From the NCBI RefSeq assembly GCF_014773485.1, contig NZ_JACXBP010000012.1, forward strand, positions 1 through 64,000: a stretch of 64,000 nt of DNA. The letters are read 5' to 3'. Both the position numbers and the translations under genes were made by a program. Below the pieces are notes generated by a model that did not search any database, was not told the origin of the DNA, and saw nothing but the letters and a program-made list of their open reading frames with translations. Numbering within the stretch: position 1 is the first letter of the stretch; every line of letters starts with the position of its first letter. Origin of the DNA: Erwinia aphidicola (GTDB lineage Bacteria; Pseudomonadota; Gammaproteobacteria; Enterobacterales; Enterobacteriaceae). Positions 43,453 to 51,416 of this stretch are shown here, in pieces.

Positions 43453-44556
43453 ATGAGCAGCAGTCAGACCCTGGTAGTCAAACTGGGGACCAGCGTACTG
43501 ACCGGCGGATCGCGTCGGCTGAATCGGGCACACATCGTTGAGCTGGTGCGTCAGTGCGCGCAGCAGCACGCGGCGGGCCACCGGATTGTCATTGTTACCT
43601 CGGGCGCGATGGCGGCCGGGCGTGAGCATCTTGGCTACCCCGAACTGCCCCCGACCATCGCCTCTAAGCAGCTGCTGGCTGCGGTGGGGCAGAGCCGCCT
43701 GATCCAGCTGTGGGAACAGTTGTTCTCAATTTACGGCATCCACATCGGCCAGATGCTGCTGACCCGCGCAGACCTTGAAGATCGCGAGCGGTTTCTCAAC
43801 GCCCGCGACACCATGCGTGCGCTGCTCGACAACCATATCGTGCCAGTGATTAATGAAAATGACGCCGTTGCTACCGCGGAAATCAAAGTGGGTGATAACG
43901 ACAATCTGTCGGCGCTGGCGGCGATTCTGGCCGGTGCCGACAAGCTGCTGCTGCTGACCGATCAGCCGGGGCTGTTTACCGCCGATCCGCGTAATAACCC
44001 GCAAGCAGAACTGATCAGCAACGTCCACGGCATTGATGATGCGCTGCGTGCACTGGCCGGGGATAGCGTGTCCGGCCTCGGCACCGGTGGCATGGCGACC
44101 AAACTGCAGGCCGCCGACGTCGCCTGCCGGGCGGGCATCGACACCATTATCGCCGCCGGTAGCCGCCCCGGCGTGATTGCCGATGTCATCGCCTGTAACC
44201 CGGTCGGTACGCGTTTCCACGCCTTTGAAACGCCGCTGGAGAACCGCAAACGCTGGATCTTTGGTGCGCCGCCCGCCGGTGAGCTGGTGGTCGATGACGG
44301 CGCGCTGTCGGCGATCCTCGAACGCGGCAGCTCGCTGCTGCCGAAAGGCATCCGCGAAATCAGCGGTAACTTCTCGCGTGGCGAAGTGATCCGTATTCGC
44401 AGCCTGCAGGGGCGCGACGTTGCCCACGGCGTATCGCGCTATAACAGCGATGCAATGCGCCTGATTGCCGGGCACCACTCCCAGCAGATCGGCGAAATTT
44501 TAGGTTATGAATATGGTCCGGTTGCCGTGCACCGCGACGATATGATTGTTTCTTAA
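43453..44556 (+). CDS. proB: Glutamate 5-kinase
   Basis: A 367-residue enzyme, same length as E. coli ProB, phosphorylating glutamate as the first, feedback-inhibited step of proline synthesis. The amino-acid kinase domain (about 1-255) has VVKLGTSVLTGG, VTSGAMAAGREHLG and VINENDAVATAEIKVGDND; a C-terminal PUA domain follows from about 275. The ATG at 43453 follows CAGGAA and is preferred to an upstream frame. It precedes proA by nine bases. Confidence 0.96.
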   Translation: MSSSQTLVVKLGTSVLTGGSRRLNRAHIVELVRQCAQQHAAGHRIVIVTSGAMAAGREHLGYPELPPTIASKQLLAAVGQSRLIQLWEQLFSIYGIHIGQMLLTRADLEDRERFLNARDTMRALLDNHIVPVINENDAVATAEIKVGDNDNLSALAAILAGADKLLLLTDQPGLFTADPRNNPQAELISNVHGIDDALRALAGDSVSGLGTGGMATKLQAADVACRAGIDTIIAAGSRPGVIADVIACNPVGTRFHAFETPLENRKRWIFGAPPAGELVVDDGALSAILERGSSLLPKGIREISGNFSRGEVIRIRSLQGRDVAHGVSRYNSDAMRLIAGHHSQQIGEILGYEYGPVAVHRDDMIVS

Positions 44557-44565
44557 GGAACGCGC

Positions 44566-45819
44566 ATGCTTGAACAAATGGGTAAGGCCGCTAAGGCCGC
44601 CTCGTACCAGCTGTCGGTGCTCTCCACCGCCGAGAAAAATCAGGTCCTGATGACCATTGCCGATCGCCTGGAAGCGCAGAGTGCGCCTATCCTTGCGGCC
44701 AACCAGCTTGACCTTGCCGATGCGCGCAGCCACGGCATGAGTGAAGCGCTGCTCGACCGCCTGATGCTGAACCCGGCGCGGCTGAAGGGGATTGCCGACG
44801 ACGTTCGTCAGGTGTGCCGCCTGGCCGATCCTGTTGGGGTAGTGATCGACGGCGGCAAGCTCGACAGCGGGCTGCGCATTGAGCGCCGCCGCGTGCCGCT
44901 GGGCGTGGTTGGGGTGATCTACGAAGCGCGCCCGAATGTGACCGTGGACGTCGCCACGCTGTGCCTGAAAACCGGTAATGCGGCGATCCTGCGCGGCGGT
45001 AAAGAGACATACCGTACCAACGCCGCTACCGTACGGGTGATCCAGGATGCCCTGCAGCAGCACGGCCTGCCAGCGGGCGCAGTCCAGGCGATTGAGAGCC
45101 CGGATCGGGAGCTGGTGAATCAGCTGCTGAAGCTGGATCGCTATGTCGATATGCTGATCCCTCGTGGTGGGGCTGGGCTGCACAAGCTGTGTCGTGAACA
45201 GTCGACCATCCCGGTGATCACCGGTGGGATCGGCGTTTGCCATATCTATGTGGATAAGAGTATTGAGCTGGAAGCCGCGCTGAAGGTGATCGTCAACGCC
45301 AAGAAACAGCGCCCGAGCGCCTGTAACTCGGTGGAAACGCTGCTGATTGATGCGGAAATCGCCGAGAGTTTCCTGCCTGCGCTGAGCGCGCGGATGGCCG
45401 CAGAAGGCATCACCCTGCATGCCGACGCACGCTCCCTGCCGCTGCTCAGCAGCGGCCCGGCGGCAGTCAGCGCCGTGACGGAACAGCAGTATCGCGATGA
45501 GTGGCTGGCGCTGGATCTTAACGTCAAGCTGGTGGATGACCTCGACGAGGGTATTGCCCACATTCGCGAGTACGGCACTCAGCATTCGGACGCTATTCTG
45601 ACGCGCACCATTCAGCATGCTGACCGCTTCGTTAACGAAGTGGACTCCTCGGCGGTATATGTCAACGCCAGCACGCGCTTTACCGACGGTGGGCAGTTTG
45701 GCCTGGGCGCGGAAGTGGCGGTCAGCACCCAGAAGCTGCACGCCCGCGGCCCGATGGGGCTGGAAGCGCTAACCACTTACAAGTGGGTGGCTTACGGCGA
45801 CGATACGATTCGCGGTTAA
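44566..45819 (+). CDS. proA: Gamma-glutamyl phosphate reductase
   Basis: A 417-residue aldehyde dehydrogenase-superfamily enzyme reducing glutamyl 5-phosphate to the semialdehyde with NADPH. The catalytic Cys is in KKQRPSACNSVETLL near residue 255. GVIYEARPNVTVDVATLCLK near 116 and LIPRGGAGLHKL near 198 are conserved. Length equals E. coli ProA. In E. coli the tRNA gene thrW follows; here it is not present. Confidence 0.96.
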   Translation: MLEQMGKAAKAASYQLSVLSTAEKNQVLMTIADRLEAQSAPILAANQLDLADARSHGMSEALLDRLMLNPARLKGIADDVRQVCRLADPVGVVIDGGKLDSGLRIERRRVPLGVVGVIYEARPNVTVDVATLCLKTGNAAILRGGKETYRTNAATVRVIQDALQQHGLPAGAVQAIESPDRELVNQLLKLDRYVDMLIPRGGAGLHKLCREQSTIPVITGGIGVCHIYVDKSIELEAALKVIVNAKKQRPSACNSVETLLIDAEIAESFLPALSARMAAEGITLHADARSLPLLSSGPAAVSAVTEQQYRDEWLALDLNVKLVDDLDEGIAHIREYGTQHSDAILTRTIQHADRFVNEVDSSAVYVNASTRFTDGGQFGLGAEVAVSTQKLHARGPMGLEALTTYKWVAYGDDTIRG

Positions 45820-45839
45820 CAGAGAGTAAGGCGGTTTAA

Positions 45840-46466
45840 ATGGTCACGCTCGCGCAGATTATTCCCTTTGCCGCCATTGCCCTCGGCATGGTGTTAACGC
45901 CCGGTCCGAATATGATCTATCTGATCTCGCGCTCGCTCTGTCAGGGGCGCAGGGCAGGGTATATTTCACTGTGCGGCGTGGCGCTCGGTTTTATGTTTTA
46001 TATGGTCTGTGCCGCGCTGGGGATTACCGCGCTGCTAATGGCGGTACCGCTGGCGTATGACGCGCTGCGATTTGCCGGGGCAGCCTATCTGCTGTGGATG
46101 GCGTGGCAGGCCATTTTCGGCGGGAGGTCGCCTTTCCAGCTGCGCGACCTGCCGCCGGACAGCCCGCGTAAGCTGTTCAGCATGGGGCTGCTCACCAACC
46201 TGCTTAACCCGAAAACCGCAGTAATCTACCTGACGCTGCTACCGCAGTTTATCCACCCCGAACAAGGCCACGTGCTGGCACAATCGCTGACGCTGGGCAT
46301 CACGCAGATCGTCACCAGCGTGCTGGTCAACGGAACGATCATTTTTGCTGCGGGAACGATTGCGGCCTTCCTCGCTACGCGCCCCGGCTGGCAAAAAATG
46401 CAGCGCTGGCTGATGGGCACCGTACTGGCGGGCCTGGCGGTGAAAATGGTGGTGGATAAGCGCTAA
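45840..46466 (+). CDS. LysE/RhtB family amino acid exporter
   Basis: A 208-residue inner-membrane protein with about six hydrophobic helices. The family N-terminus is GMVLTPGPNMIYLISRSLCQGR near residue 18, and LLTNLLNPKTAVIYLTLLPQF near 115 is the second signature. Such proteins export amino acids or derivatives; the substrate cannot be told. It begins 20 bases after proA, so co-transcription with proBA is possible. Confidence 0.87.
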   Translation: MVTLAQIIPFAAIALGMVLTPGPNMIYLISRSLCQGRRAGYISLCGVALGFMFYMVCAALGITALLMAVPLAYDALRFAGAAYLLWMAWQAIFGGRSPFQLRDLPPDSPRKLFSMGLLTNLLNPKTAVIYLTLLPQFIHPEQGHVLAQSLTLGITQIVTSVLVNGTIIFAAGTIAAFLATRPGWQKMQRWLMGTVLAGLAVKMVVDKR

Positions 46467-46547
46467 GAAATTAGCGTACGCAGGATATTCACTCCGGCTA
46501 TATAGGCCACTTGCAAAACGAGGGTTCGCTGATTATCTTAATCGCTA

Positions 46548-46612
46548 TAAGGTGATGGTGTTCCACCTTTCCCAACCGCCTCGTCCGTAAGGGGCTGATG
46601 ACGCCTGATAAC
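46548..46612 (+). ncRNA. Fluoride riboswitch (crcB motif)
   Basis: The aptamer hallmarks appear in order: GGTGATGGTGTTCCACC at 46551 (GGxGAUGGxGUUCxCC), a short linker containing AACCGCC, then GGGGCTGATGACGCCT at 46591. Just downstream GCCTGATA (46603-46610) can pair with TATCAGGC (46641-46648), a possible expression-platform switch. It lies about 90 bases before crcB, the fluoride channel gene usually under this control. Confidence 0.9.
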
Positions 46613-46699
46613 CCTGACTCTGTTCAACCAGAGGCGGGTGTATCAGGCTATCTGTTTATTTGCCTGCTGGCACCTGCCTCGAAATTCGCTGAGGACTCT

Positions 46700-47077
46700 A
46701 TGCTGAAACCTTTACTGGCCGTCATGATTGGCGGCTGCGCTGGCTGTGTGATCCGCTGGCTGCTGGCCGTGCGCCTGAACGCACTGTTCCCCAATCTGCC
46801 GCCCGGCACCCTGCTGGTTAATCTGGTGGGGGGATTTATTATCGGCGTGGCAGTGGCGTGGTTTATGCGCCACCCGCAGCTGGACCCGGCGTGGAAACTG
46901 CTCATTACCACTGGCTTATGCGGCGGGATGACCACCTTTTCCACATTCTCGCTGGAGGTGGTCACGCTGCTGCAGGCGGGTAACTATGTCTGGGCAATCA
47001 CGTCGGTGCTGATCCACGTGCTGGGTTCACTGCTGATGACCATCGCCGGATTCTGGCTGGTCTCGCTGTTTTTCTAA
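46700..47077 (+). CDS. crcB: Fluoride ion channel CrcB/Fluc
   Basis: A 125-residue four-helix membrane protein that exports fluoride as an antiparallel dimer. GGCAGCVIRWLLAVRLN near residue 11, PGTLLVNLVGGFIIG near 35 and TGLCGGMTTFSTFSLE near 72 are the conserved pore segments. The ATG at 46700 follows GAGGA and is preferred over an upstream frame within the riboswitch leader. Its last 51 bases overlap the convergent membrane-protein gene. Confidence 0.95.
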   Translation: MLKPLLAVMIGGCAGCVIRWLLAVRLNALFPNLPPGTLLVNLVGGFIIGVAVAWFMRHPQLDPAWKLLITTGLCGGMTTFSTFSLEVVTLLQAGNYVWAITSVLIHVLGSLLMTIAGFWLVSLFF

Positions 47078-47842
47078 GTGCTGCTCTTCATCTTTTAATG
47101 CCAGCGCGCTAGCGCTGGCCGCATCGAACAGCGAAAAACTCTCAATCTGGTCCAGCATGATCACCTTGCGAAACGCCATTGCCGACTTAGGCTCTGACTC
47201 CAGCGTTATGCCATGCTCGGCATACCAGCGGCTGTAGTTATGCTCAATATTCAGATTTAAGGTCTTTCCATCACGGTAGCCGCTCAGCATCGGGATCAGC
47301 ACCACATTGGCGGTTATCTCAGGCTCAAACGACGCCGTGTGGATCATGCCGATATAGATGCGCCGTGATTTCAATGTCACCCATGCCAGCTCGCCTTCCT
47401 CCATACACTGAAACAGTAATCCCTCTACGCCATTGGAGCGCGAGAGCTTCTTGTACAATTTTTTGCGGTCAGAGCTGTTGAGGCGTGCGCTGCCGGACCA
47501 GTTGGAGCGATAAAAACAGAAGGCGACGGCGAAGGTCAGCATGACCACAACGGGTGCCTGAATACCTAAAAAGCTCCAGGTCATAAATTCAACTTGCCAC
47601 TGATGATGCAGGCCATCAGCCAGCTGCGGGATAGCATTGAAAATAGCAGACACCAGCAGCAGCAGCAGCCAGACAAGCGCGGTGGCGATCACCCCTTGCA
47701 GGACGAAAATACAGCCGTAAAGAGCAACCAGGAAGTAAACATCCCAGCCAAACGAGCGTTTAATTTTGAAGCGGGTGGAAAGGTCGCGGCTGGTATACCA
47801 GTAACCGCAGACCATCAGTACCATAAAAATAGCCGTTCCCAT
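47027..47842 (-). CDS. Uncharacterised membrane protein with cytosolic C-terminal domain
   Basis: A 271-residue protein I do not recognise. Hydrophobic helices lie at about 3-17, 35-66 (long, probably a hairpin) and 92-111; a soluble, charged domain of about 150 residues follows (WSGSARLNSSDRKKLYKKL onward), with a low-complexity acidic/Gln tail. It adjoins the 65-residue gene upstream with one intervening base, so the two form an operon. Its 3' end overlaps crcB by 51 bases on the opposite strand. It could be a phage-defence or stress effector, but nothing proves that. Confidence 0.6.
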   Translation of the reverse strand: MGTAIFMVLMVCGYWYTSRDLSTRFKIKRSFGWDVYFLVALYGCIFVLQGVIATALVWLLLLLVSAIFNAIPQLADGLHHQWQVEFMTWSFLGIQAPVVVMLTFAVAFCFYRSNWSGSARLNSSDRKKLYKKLSRSNGVEGLLFQCMEEGELAWVTLKSRRIYIGMIHTASFEPEITANVVLIPMLSGYRDGKTLNLNIEHNYSRWYAEHGITLESEPKSAMAFRKVIMLDQIESFSLFDAASASALALKDEEQHLEKQRDQPESGDGHQQ

Positions 47843-47843
47843 C

Positions 47844-48041
47844 TTATGCCCTCTTCAATGCGGCAACGTGGCGGGCAAAATCAGCGCGCACTTCCGGGCT
47901 GGAAATGTTGACCATTGCACTGCCATCTTCGTCGATCAGGATGCGCTCACCCTCTTCAATTGATTCGGCGATGTCATTCTGGCTCATCACCTGTAGCAGG
48001 TACTCCGGGCTGGAAAACAGGGAAGTGATAAAACGAAACAT
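47844..48041 (-). CDS. Small hypothetical protein paired with the membrane protein
   Basis: A 65-residue protein (MFRFITSLFSSPEYLLQVM, then IEEGERILIDEDGSAMVNIS) of unknown family, without a signal peptide or strong hydrophobic helix. AAGGAG is well placed before the ATG, supporting expression. The stop is one base before the start of the 271-residue gene, a spacing that implies translational coupling. Confidence 0.6.
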   Translation of the reverse strand: MFRFITSLFSSPEYLLQVMSQNDIAESIEEGERILIDEDGSAMVNISSPEVRADFARHVAALKRA

Positions 48042-48208
48042 GGGTTCTCCTTAACTTATCTGCCAAGCCTGGCAGCAGGCAGCCGATCCCGCTATAGGAG
48101 GAAAGCGCATTTATGGGCAAACAGGGGCAATAAGGTGATCAAATCCTGTTTACCCGTTTCGGGGGGAATGGTAATTTCTTACGAATAAACTGAGAGGATA
48201 AAAGTACG

Positions 48209-48502
48209 ATGAAGCAGTTGGTGATCGATATTCTGATGAAAATGGCCAAAATGGATGTGGATAACAAAGAGCTAACCGCTCAGGTTGAGGCGCAGTCGCT
48301 GCTGATTGCGGCCCTGCTGCTGACCGTGGGTAAGGGGACCTCTTCCTCTATTTCAGACAATATCCAGAATGCCATTCTGACCGCCTCCCAGAGCGGCGAA
48401 GGTTTCCTGCAAACGGACGTTGACCTGCTGTTGACCCATGTGAACCGCCTGCTGGCGGTGACGCGCTATGTGGATGAAGCGGCGCCTGCCGCAGACAGTT
48501 AA
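48209..48502 (+). CDS. iraP: IraP-like anti-adaptor (RssB inhibitor)
   Basis: A 97-residue mainly helical protein. The N-terminal MKQLVIDILMKMAKMDVDNK and KELTAQVEAQSLLIAALL resemble IraP, which binds the response regulator RssB and stops delivery of sigma-S to ClpXP during phosphate or magnesium limitation. E. coli IraP is 86 residues, and the match is good in the N-terminal half only. It stands alone with a GAGAGGA site before the ATG. Confidence 0.75.
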   Translation: MKQLVIDILMKMAKMDVDNKELTAQVEAQSLLIAALLLTVGKGTSSSISDNIQNAILTASQSGEGFLQTDVDLLLTHVNRLLAVTRYVDEAAPAADS

Positions 48503-48512
48503 TCATTACGCA

Positions 48513-48683
48513 TTATCGGTAGACTTCACCGCACAGCAGCACCACGTTGGGGCGGCGCTGATGAATGCGTTCAGCCATCTGTTCGCAGGCGTAGCGGCTG
48601 GGAAAGATATGCTCAGATACCGGAAGTGCATCACAGGCGTCATGCCCACAGGCGCTGACGAGTAAAACGAAGCCAATTAACAT
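48513..48683 (-). CDS. Small cysteine-rich protein, DUF1482/YebW-like
   Basis: A 56-residue open frame with AGGAGT eight bases before its ATG. It starts with a hydrophobic segment (MLIGFVLLVSACGHDACDAL), followed by a Cys-containing polar region (RYACEQMAERIHQRRPN) and VVLLCGEVYR. Length, hydrophobic N-terminus and cysteine placement recall YebW-type DUF1482 proteins. Function unknown. It is convergent with the iraP homologue, ten bases apart. Confidence 0.65.
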   Translation of the reverse strand: MLIGFVLLVSACGHDACDALPVSEHIFPSRYACEQMAERIHQRRPNVVLLCGEVYR

Positions 48684-48822
48684 CTTTCACTCCTTTGATA
48701 ATCCGGTTTGCTTATCAGTATAGGTGACAAGCTCAGTACCAGCCTGTTCCGCATGTGCTGAGCGCGTGAAGTTTCTGCTATCTGTCGTTGTTCACCGTCA
48801 GGCGGTGTAATAAGGAGTTTCT

Positions 48823-49713
48823 GTGGCACTGTTTCAAGGACTTTCTGCTTTTCCCATCACCCCGACTGACGCCGCTGGCGTAGTGGATATCCGCGCGCTG
48901 GAAAAACTGCTGCTGCGCCTGAAACATGCCCGGGTCGATTCTGTCGGTTTACTCGGCAGCACCGGTCTTTACGCTTATCTCCGCCGTGAGCAAAAGCAGC
49001 GCGCTATTGAAGCGGCAGTGGCCTGTCTGGGGGATATTCCGGTGATTGCCAGCGCCGGGGCGTTGCGTACCGATGATGCCTGCCAGCTGGCTGCCGATGC
49101 CGCACAAGCGGGCGCACGCGGTATTTTGCTGGCTCCGGTCTCCTATACGCCGCTGTCTGACGAAGAGGTATTCCAGCACTATGCCGCCGTGGCGCAGGCC
49201 AGCGATCTGCCGATCTGCATCTACCATAATCCGGGCACCACGCACTTTACCTTTTCACCTGAACTGCTGCAGCGCCTGGGAACCCTTCCGCAGATTCAGG
49301 CGCTGAAACAGCCTGCTCAGCCCGCGACCCGTCGCGATGATGTCAATGAACTGCGCGCCCGCTTTGCCCCGGGTTTTGCCGTGGGTTTTAGCGGTGACTG
49401 GAATGCGGGCAATGCCTTGCTGGCAGGGGGCGATCTGTGGTTCAGCGTGCTGGGTGGGCTACTGCCGCAGCACGCGCAGGCACTGATGCGGGCGGCTCAG
49501 GCGGGGGATGCAGAGCAGGTGGCCGAGCTGAATCAGATACTGGCGCCGATGTGGCAGCTGTTCCAGCGTCTCAGCAGCCTGCGGGTGATGTATGCCGCCG
49601 TAGAGATTCTGGGGATTTGCCAGCCTGTGTTACCCCGTCCGTTACTGGGACTGGATCGGGCAGAGCGGCAGGAGATCGAACAGGTGCTGAACGCACTGTT
49701 GGATAAAATCTGA
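48823..49713 (+). CDS. Dihydrodipicolinate synthase/N-acetylneuraminate lyase-family aldolase
   Basis: A 296-residue class-I aldolase of the DapA/NanA family. The Schiff-base lysine is Lys162 (IQALKQPAQP), the catalytic Tyr is Tyr134 (CIYHNPGTT) and the substrate-carboxylate loop is GSTG at 45-48. Residues after GSTG (LYAYLRRE) differ from true DapA, so it is a paralogue that acts on another 2-oxo acid substrate. The GTG start follows AAGGAG. The neighbours do not reveal the pathway. Confidence 0.85.
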   Translation: MALFQGLSAFPITPTDAAGVVDIRALEKLLLRLKHARVDSVGLLGSTGLYAYLRREQKQRAIEAAVACLGDIPVIASAGALRTDDACQLAADAAQAGARGILLAPVSYTPLSDEEVFQHYAAVAQASDLPICIYHNPGTTHFTFSPELLQRLGTLPQIQALKQPAQPATRRDDVNELRARFAPGFAVGFSGDWNAGNALLAGGDLWFSVLGGLLPQHAQALMRAAQAGDAEQVAELNQILAPMWQLFQRLSSLRVMYAAVEILGICQPVLPRPLLGLDRAERQEIEQVLNALLDKI

Positions 49714-49781
49714 GGCGCTAACGGATGAATGGCCTTGCGCTGCATGCAAGGCCATGAGCTGCTGTGCGTTCTAAAATTTAA

Positions 49782-50024
49782 TCAGTGCGCAACCGTAGAG
49801 GTTGTCGTTGTGGTGGTGCCGGTGTTCGAGCCATCGCCGCCGCTGGACGTCGCGAGAGCGATACCCAGCAGCGCGGCAACGGCGCCAACGCCAACGGCAT
49901 TAGAGGTGCCATCAGACATTGACGATGCGCTGCTGCCTGCTGCTTCACCCGCTCCGGTCACGGCCCAGGTACTGCTGCTGCCTGCCAGTAATGCCAGCAA
50001 TAAAAGTGATTTGACGCGTTTCAT
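49782..50024 (-). CDS. yjbE: YjbE-like exported protein
   Basis: An 80-residue exported protein resembling E. coli YjbE, the first product of the yjbEFGH exopolysaccharide operon. The signal peptide MKRVKSLLLLALLAGSS ends near STWA. The mature part is Ser/Gly/Ala-rich with a GGDGSNTG segment and a Thr tract near the C-terminus. No yjbF, yjbG or yjbH follows; the downstream gene is the convergent aldolase. Its role is unknown. Confidence 0.7.
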   Translation of the reverse strand: MKRVKSLLLLALLAGSSSTWAVTGAGEAAGSSASSMSDGTSNAVGVGAVAALLGIALATSSGGDGSNTGTTTTTTSTVAH

Positions 50025-50451
50025 ATTATTATCCTCGGGCGTTGAGATTCTGGTGCTGCAGAGGAAGCATAATGAGATTTATGGCGAGGTGAAATGGGTG
50101 AACAACGGCAAAAATAGCCGCACTCCAGTACCGCTGGATGCTAAAAAGATCCATTAATAACCGGACCTGTTGTGTCATCCATCCCTGTATGCCACGCGTG
50201 ATAACACGGCGGCAATGCAATAGTGAGATTTTTCCCGCCGCCTGCGCGGTTAACCCTGGCTGTGAAAGATGGCCGTAATAAGCTGGAAATCCACGCTATT
50301 TTTCAGAATATCCTCTGATGCTCTCGATCTGGCTGAAAAGCGTGCAATTTTTGCGATTTATCCTGGTTTTAGGGGGATCCTGCAGGTTTTAAGAACTTGT
50401 TAACCAAGTTATGGCCTACTGGACTAAGTCAAATTGGCCAGGGGATGAAAG
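50025..50451. other. 427-bp non-coding interval between yjbE and the methyltransferase
   Basis: No gene was found. It carries the divergent promoter regions of yjbE and the following methyltransferase. A sequence CAGAATATCCTC near 50304 resembles half of an RcsB site (GAATATTCC-type), of interest because yjbE is Rcs-controlled in E. coli; the match is too weak to call. A GAACTTGTTAACCAAGTT imperfect palindrome lies near 50393. Confidence 0.4.
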
Positions 50452-51036
50452 ATGTTGTTGACCGCACTGTCGTATATCAAAGATAAAACCGGTTACTTAC
50501 AAGAGTTTATCGCCGATCCGCGCAAAACCGGGACCATTGCTCCCTCTTCCCAAACGCTGTGTAAAACCATGTCAGACGCCGTCGAATGGCAGCAGTGCCT
50601 GCGCGTAGCGGAATTAGGTGCCGGGGAGGGCGTGTTAACCCGCCATCTGCTAAGCAGAATGCGGGCGGATGCCAGCCTGCTGGCTTTCGAAACCAACCCG
50701 CGCTTTCATCCGCGCCTGGCATCCCTGCATGACAATCGTTTACAGGTGAGCGGCGAGTCGGCGGAAACGCTGGAGGGGGAGTTTGATGCGATATTTTCCG
50801 GCCTGCCGCTGCTGTCGCTGCCCCACGGGGTGCGCCACCGCATTCTGCAGCGTGCCGCCGAAAAGCTGAGTGAAAACGGCGTGTTTGTTCAGTTCCAGTA
50901 CACCTCATTATCCGAGCCGCTGCTCTCTGAATACTTCGCCTGGAACCGCACGCGCGTGCTGGCTAACCTACCGCCTGCATGGGTGTATCGTGGGCACTCA
51001 CTAACCCGCTTACCCTGGGCCAGCGCGGCTCGCTAA
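50452..51036 (+). CDS. PmtA-like phospholipid/rRNA-type SAM methyltransferase
   Basis: A 194-residue SAM-dependent methyltransferase of the PmtA (phosphatidylethanolamine N-methyltransferase)/KsgA-like class. EFIADPRKTGTIAPSSQTLC near residue 18 and VAELGAGEGVLTRHLL near 52 are typical; DAIFSGLPLLSLP near 112 corresponds to the NLP-like motif IV. It is soluble. Phospholipid methylation is inferred from family, not proven here. Confidence 0.75.
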   Translation: MLLTALSYIKDKTGYLQEFIADPRKTGTIAPSSQTLCKTMSDAVEWQQCLRVAELGAGEGVLTRHLLSRMRADASLLAFETNPRFHPRLASLHDNRLQVSGESAETLEGEFDAIFSGLPLLSLPHGVRHRILQRAAEKLSENGVFVQFQYTSLSEPLLSEYFAWNRTRVLANLPPAWVYRGHSLTRLPWASAAR

Positions 51037-51111
51037 TGCGAATGTTCCTACTCTGCCTGGCAATTGTGTCAGATTTGCTATGCTTAACCTTTAGCCAAAG
51101 AGGAGGAGAAG

Positions 51112-51342
51112 ATGAGCAGTGAAACAGAAGTGCCGGTTACAAACGAGGAAGAAGTGTGCAATATCATCGGTAAAGCCGTGGTTGACCTCAGCATCACGGG
51201 ACAACCGGTCAACAAAGCCACGCTGGGCCTGAAGCTGCTGGCAATGGCCGATCAGGATAGCGATGACGAACGTATTTTACTCTACTGGATTGCCCGCAGG
51301 GCCATCAATCAACCGCACAAATTTGCGGAGGCAAGGTACTGA
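51112..51342 (+). CDS. YmgB/AriR-family biofilm regulator-like protein
   Basis: A 76-residue helical protein. EEEVCNIIGKAVVDLSITG and QPVNKATLGLKLLAMADQ follow the AriR/YmgB pattern (IGxAVxxLxxxGxxVNxxxL). These small Rcs-regulated proteins affect acid resistance and biofilm formation in E. coli, perhaps through DNA or connector interactions. GAGGAGAAG precedes the ATG. Confidence 0.7.
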   Translation: MSSETEVPVTNEEEVCNIIGKAVVDLSITGQPVNKATLGLKLLAMADQDSDDERILLYWIARRAINQPHKFAEARY

Positions 51343-51416
51343 CTACCTGCCTGTAGCCGGGGCTGCTGCCACCGGAAATACGCGGCCGTTCAGTGATATG
51401 CTGGGCGGCCATCGAG

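Noticed and set aside
49729..49755. ATGGCCTTGC hairpin between the aldolase and yjbE as a terminator
   Set aside because: The stem is perfect but lacks a T run in both directions, so the function remains unsupported.
50300..50316. RcsB-like site upstream of yjbE
   Set aside because: Only about half of the motif matches and it lies far from the gene start; not strong enough to list as a site.
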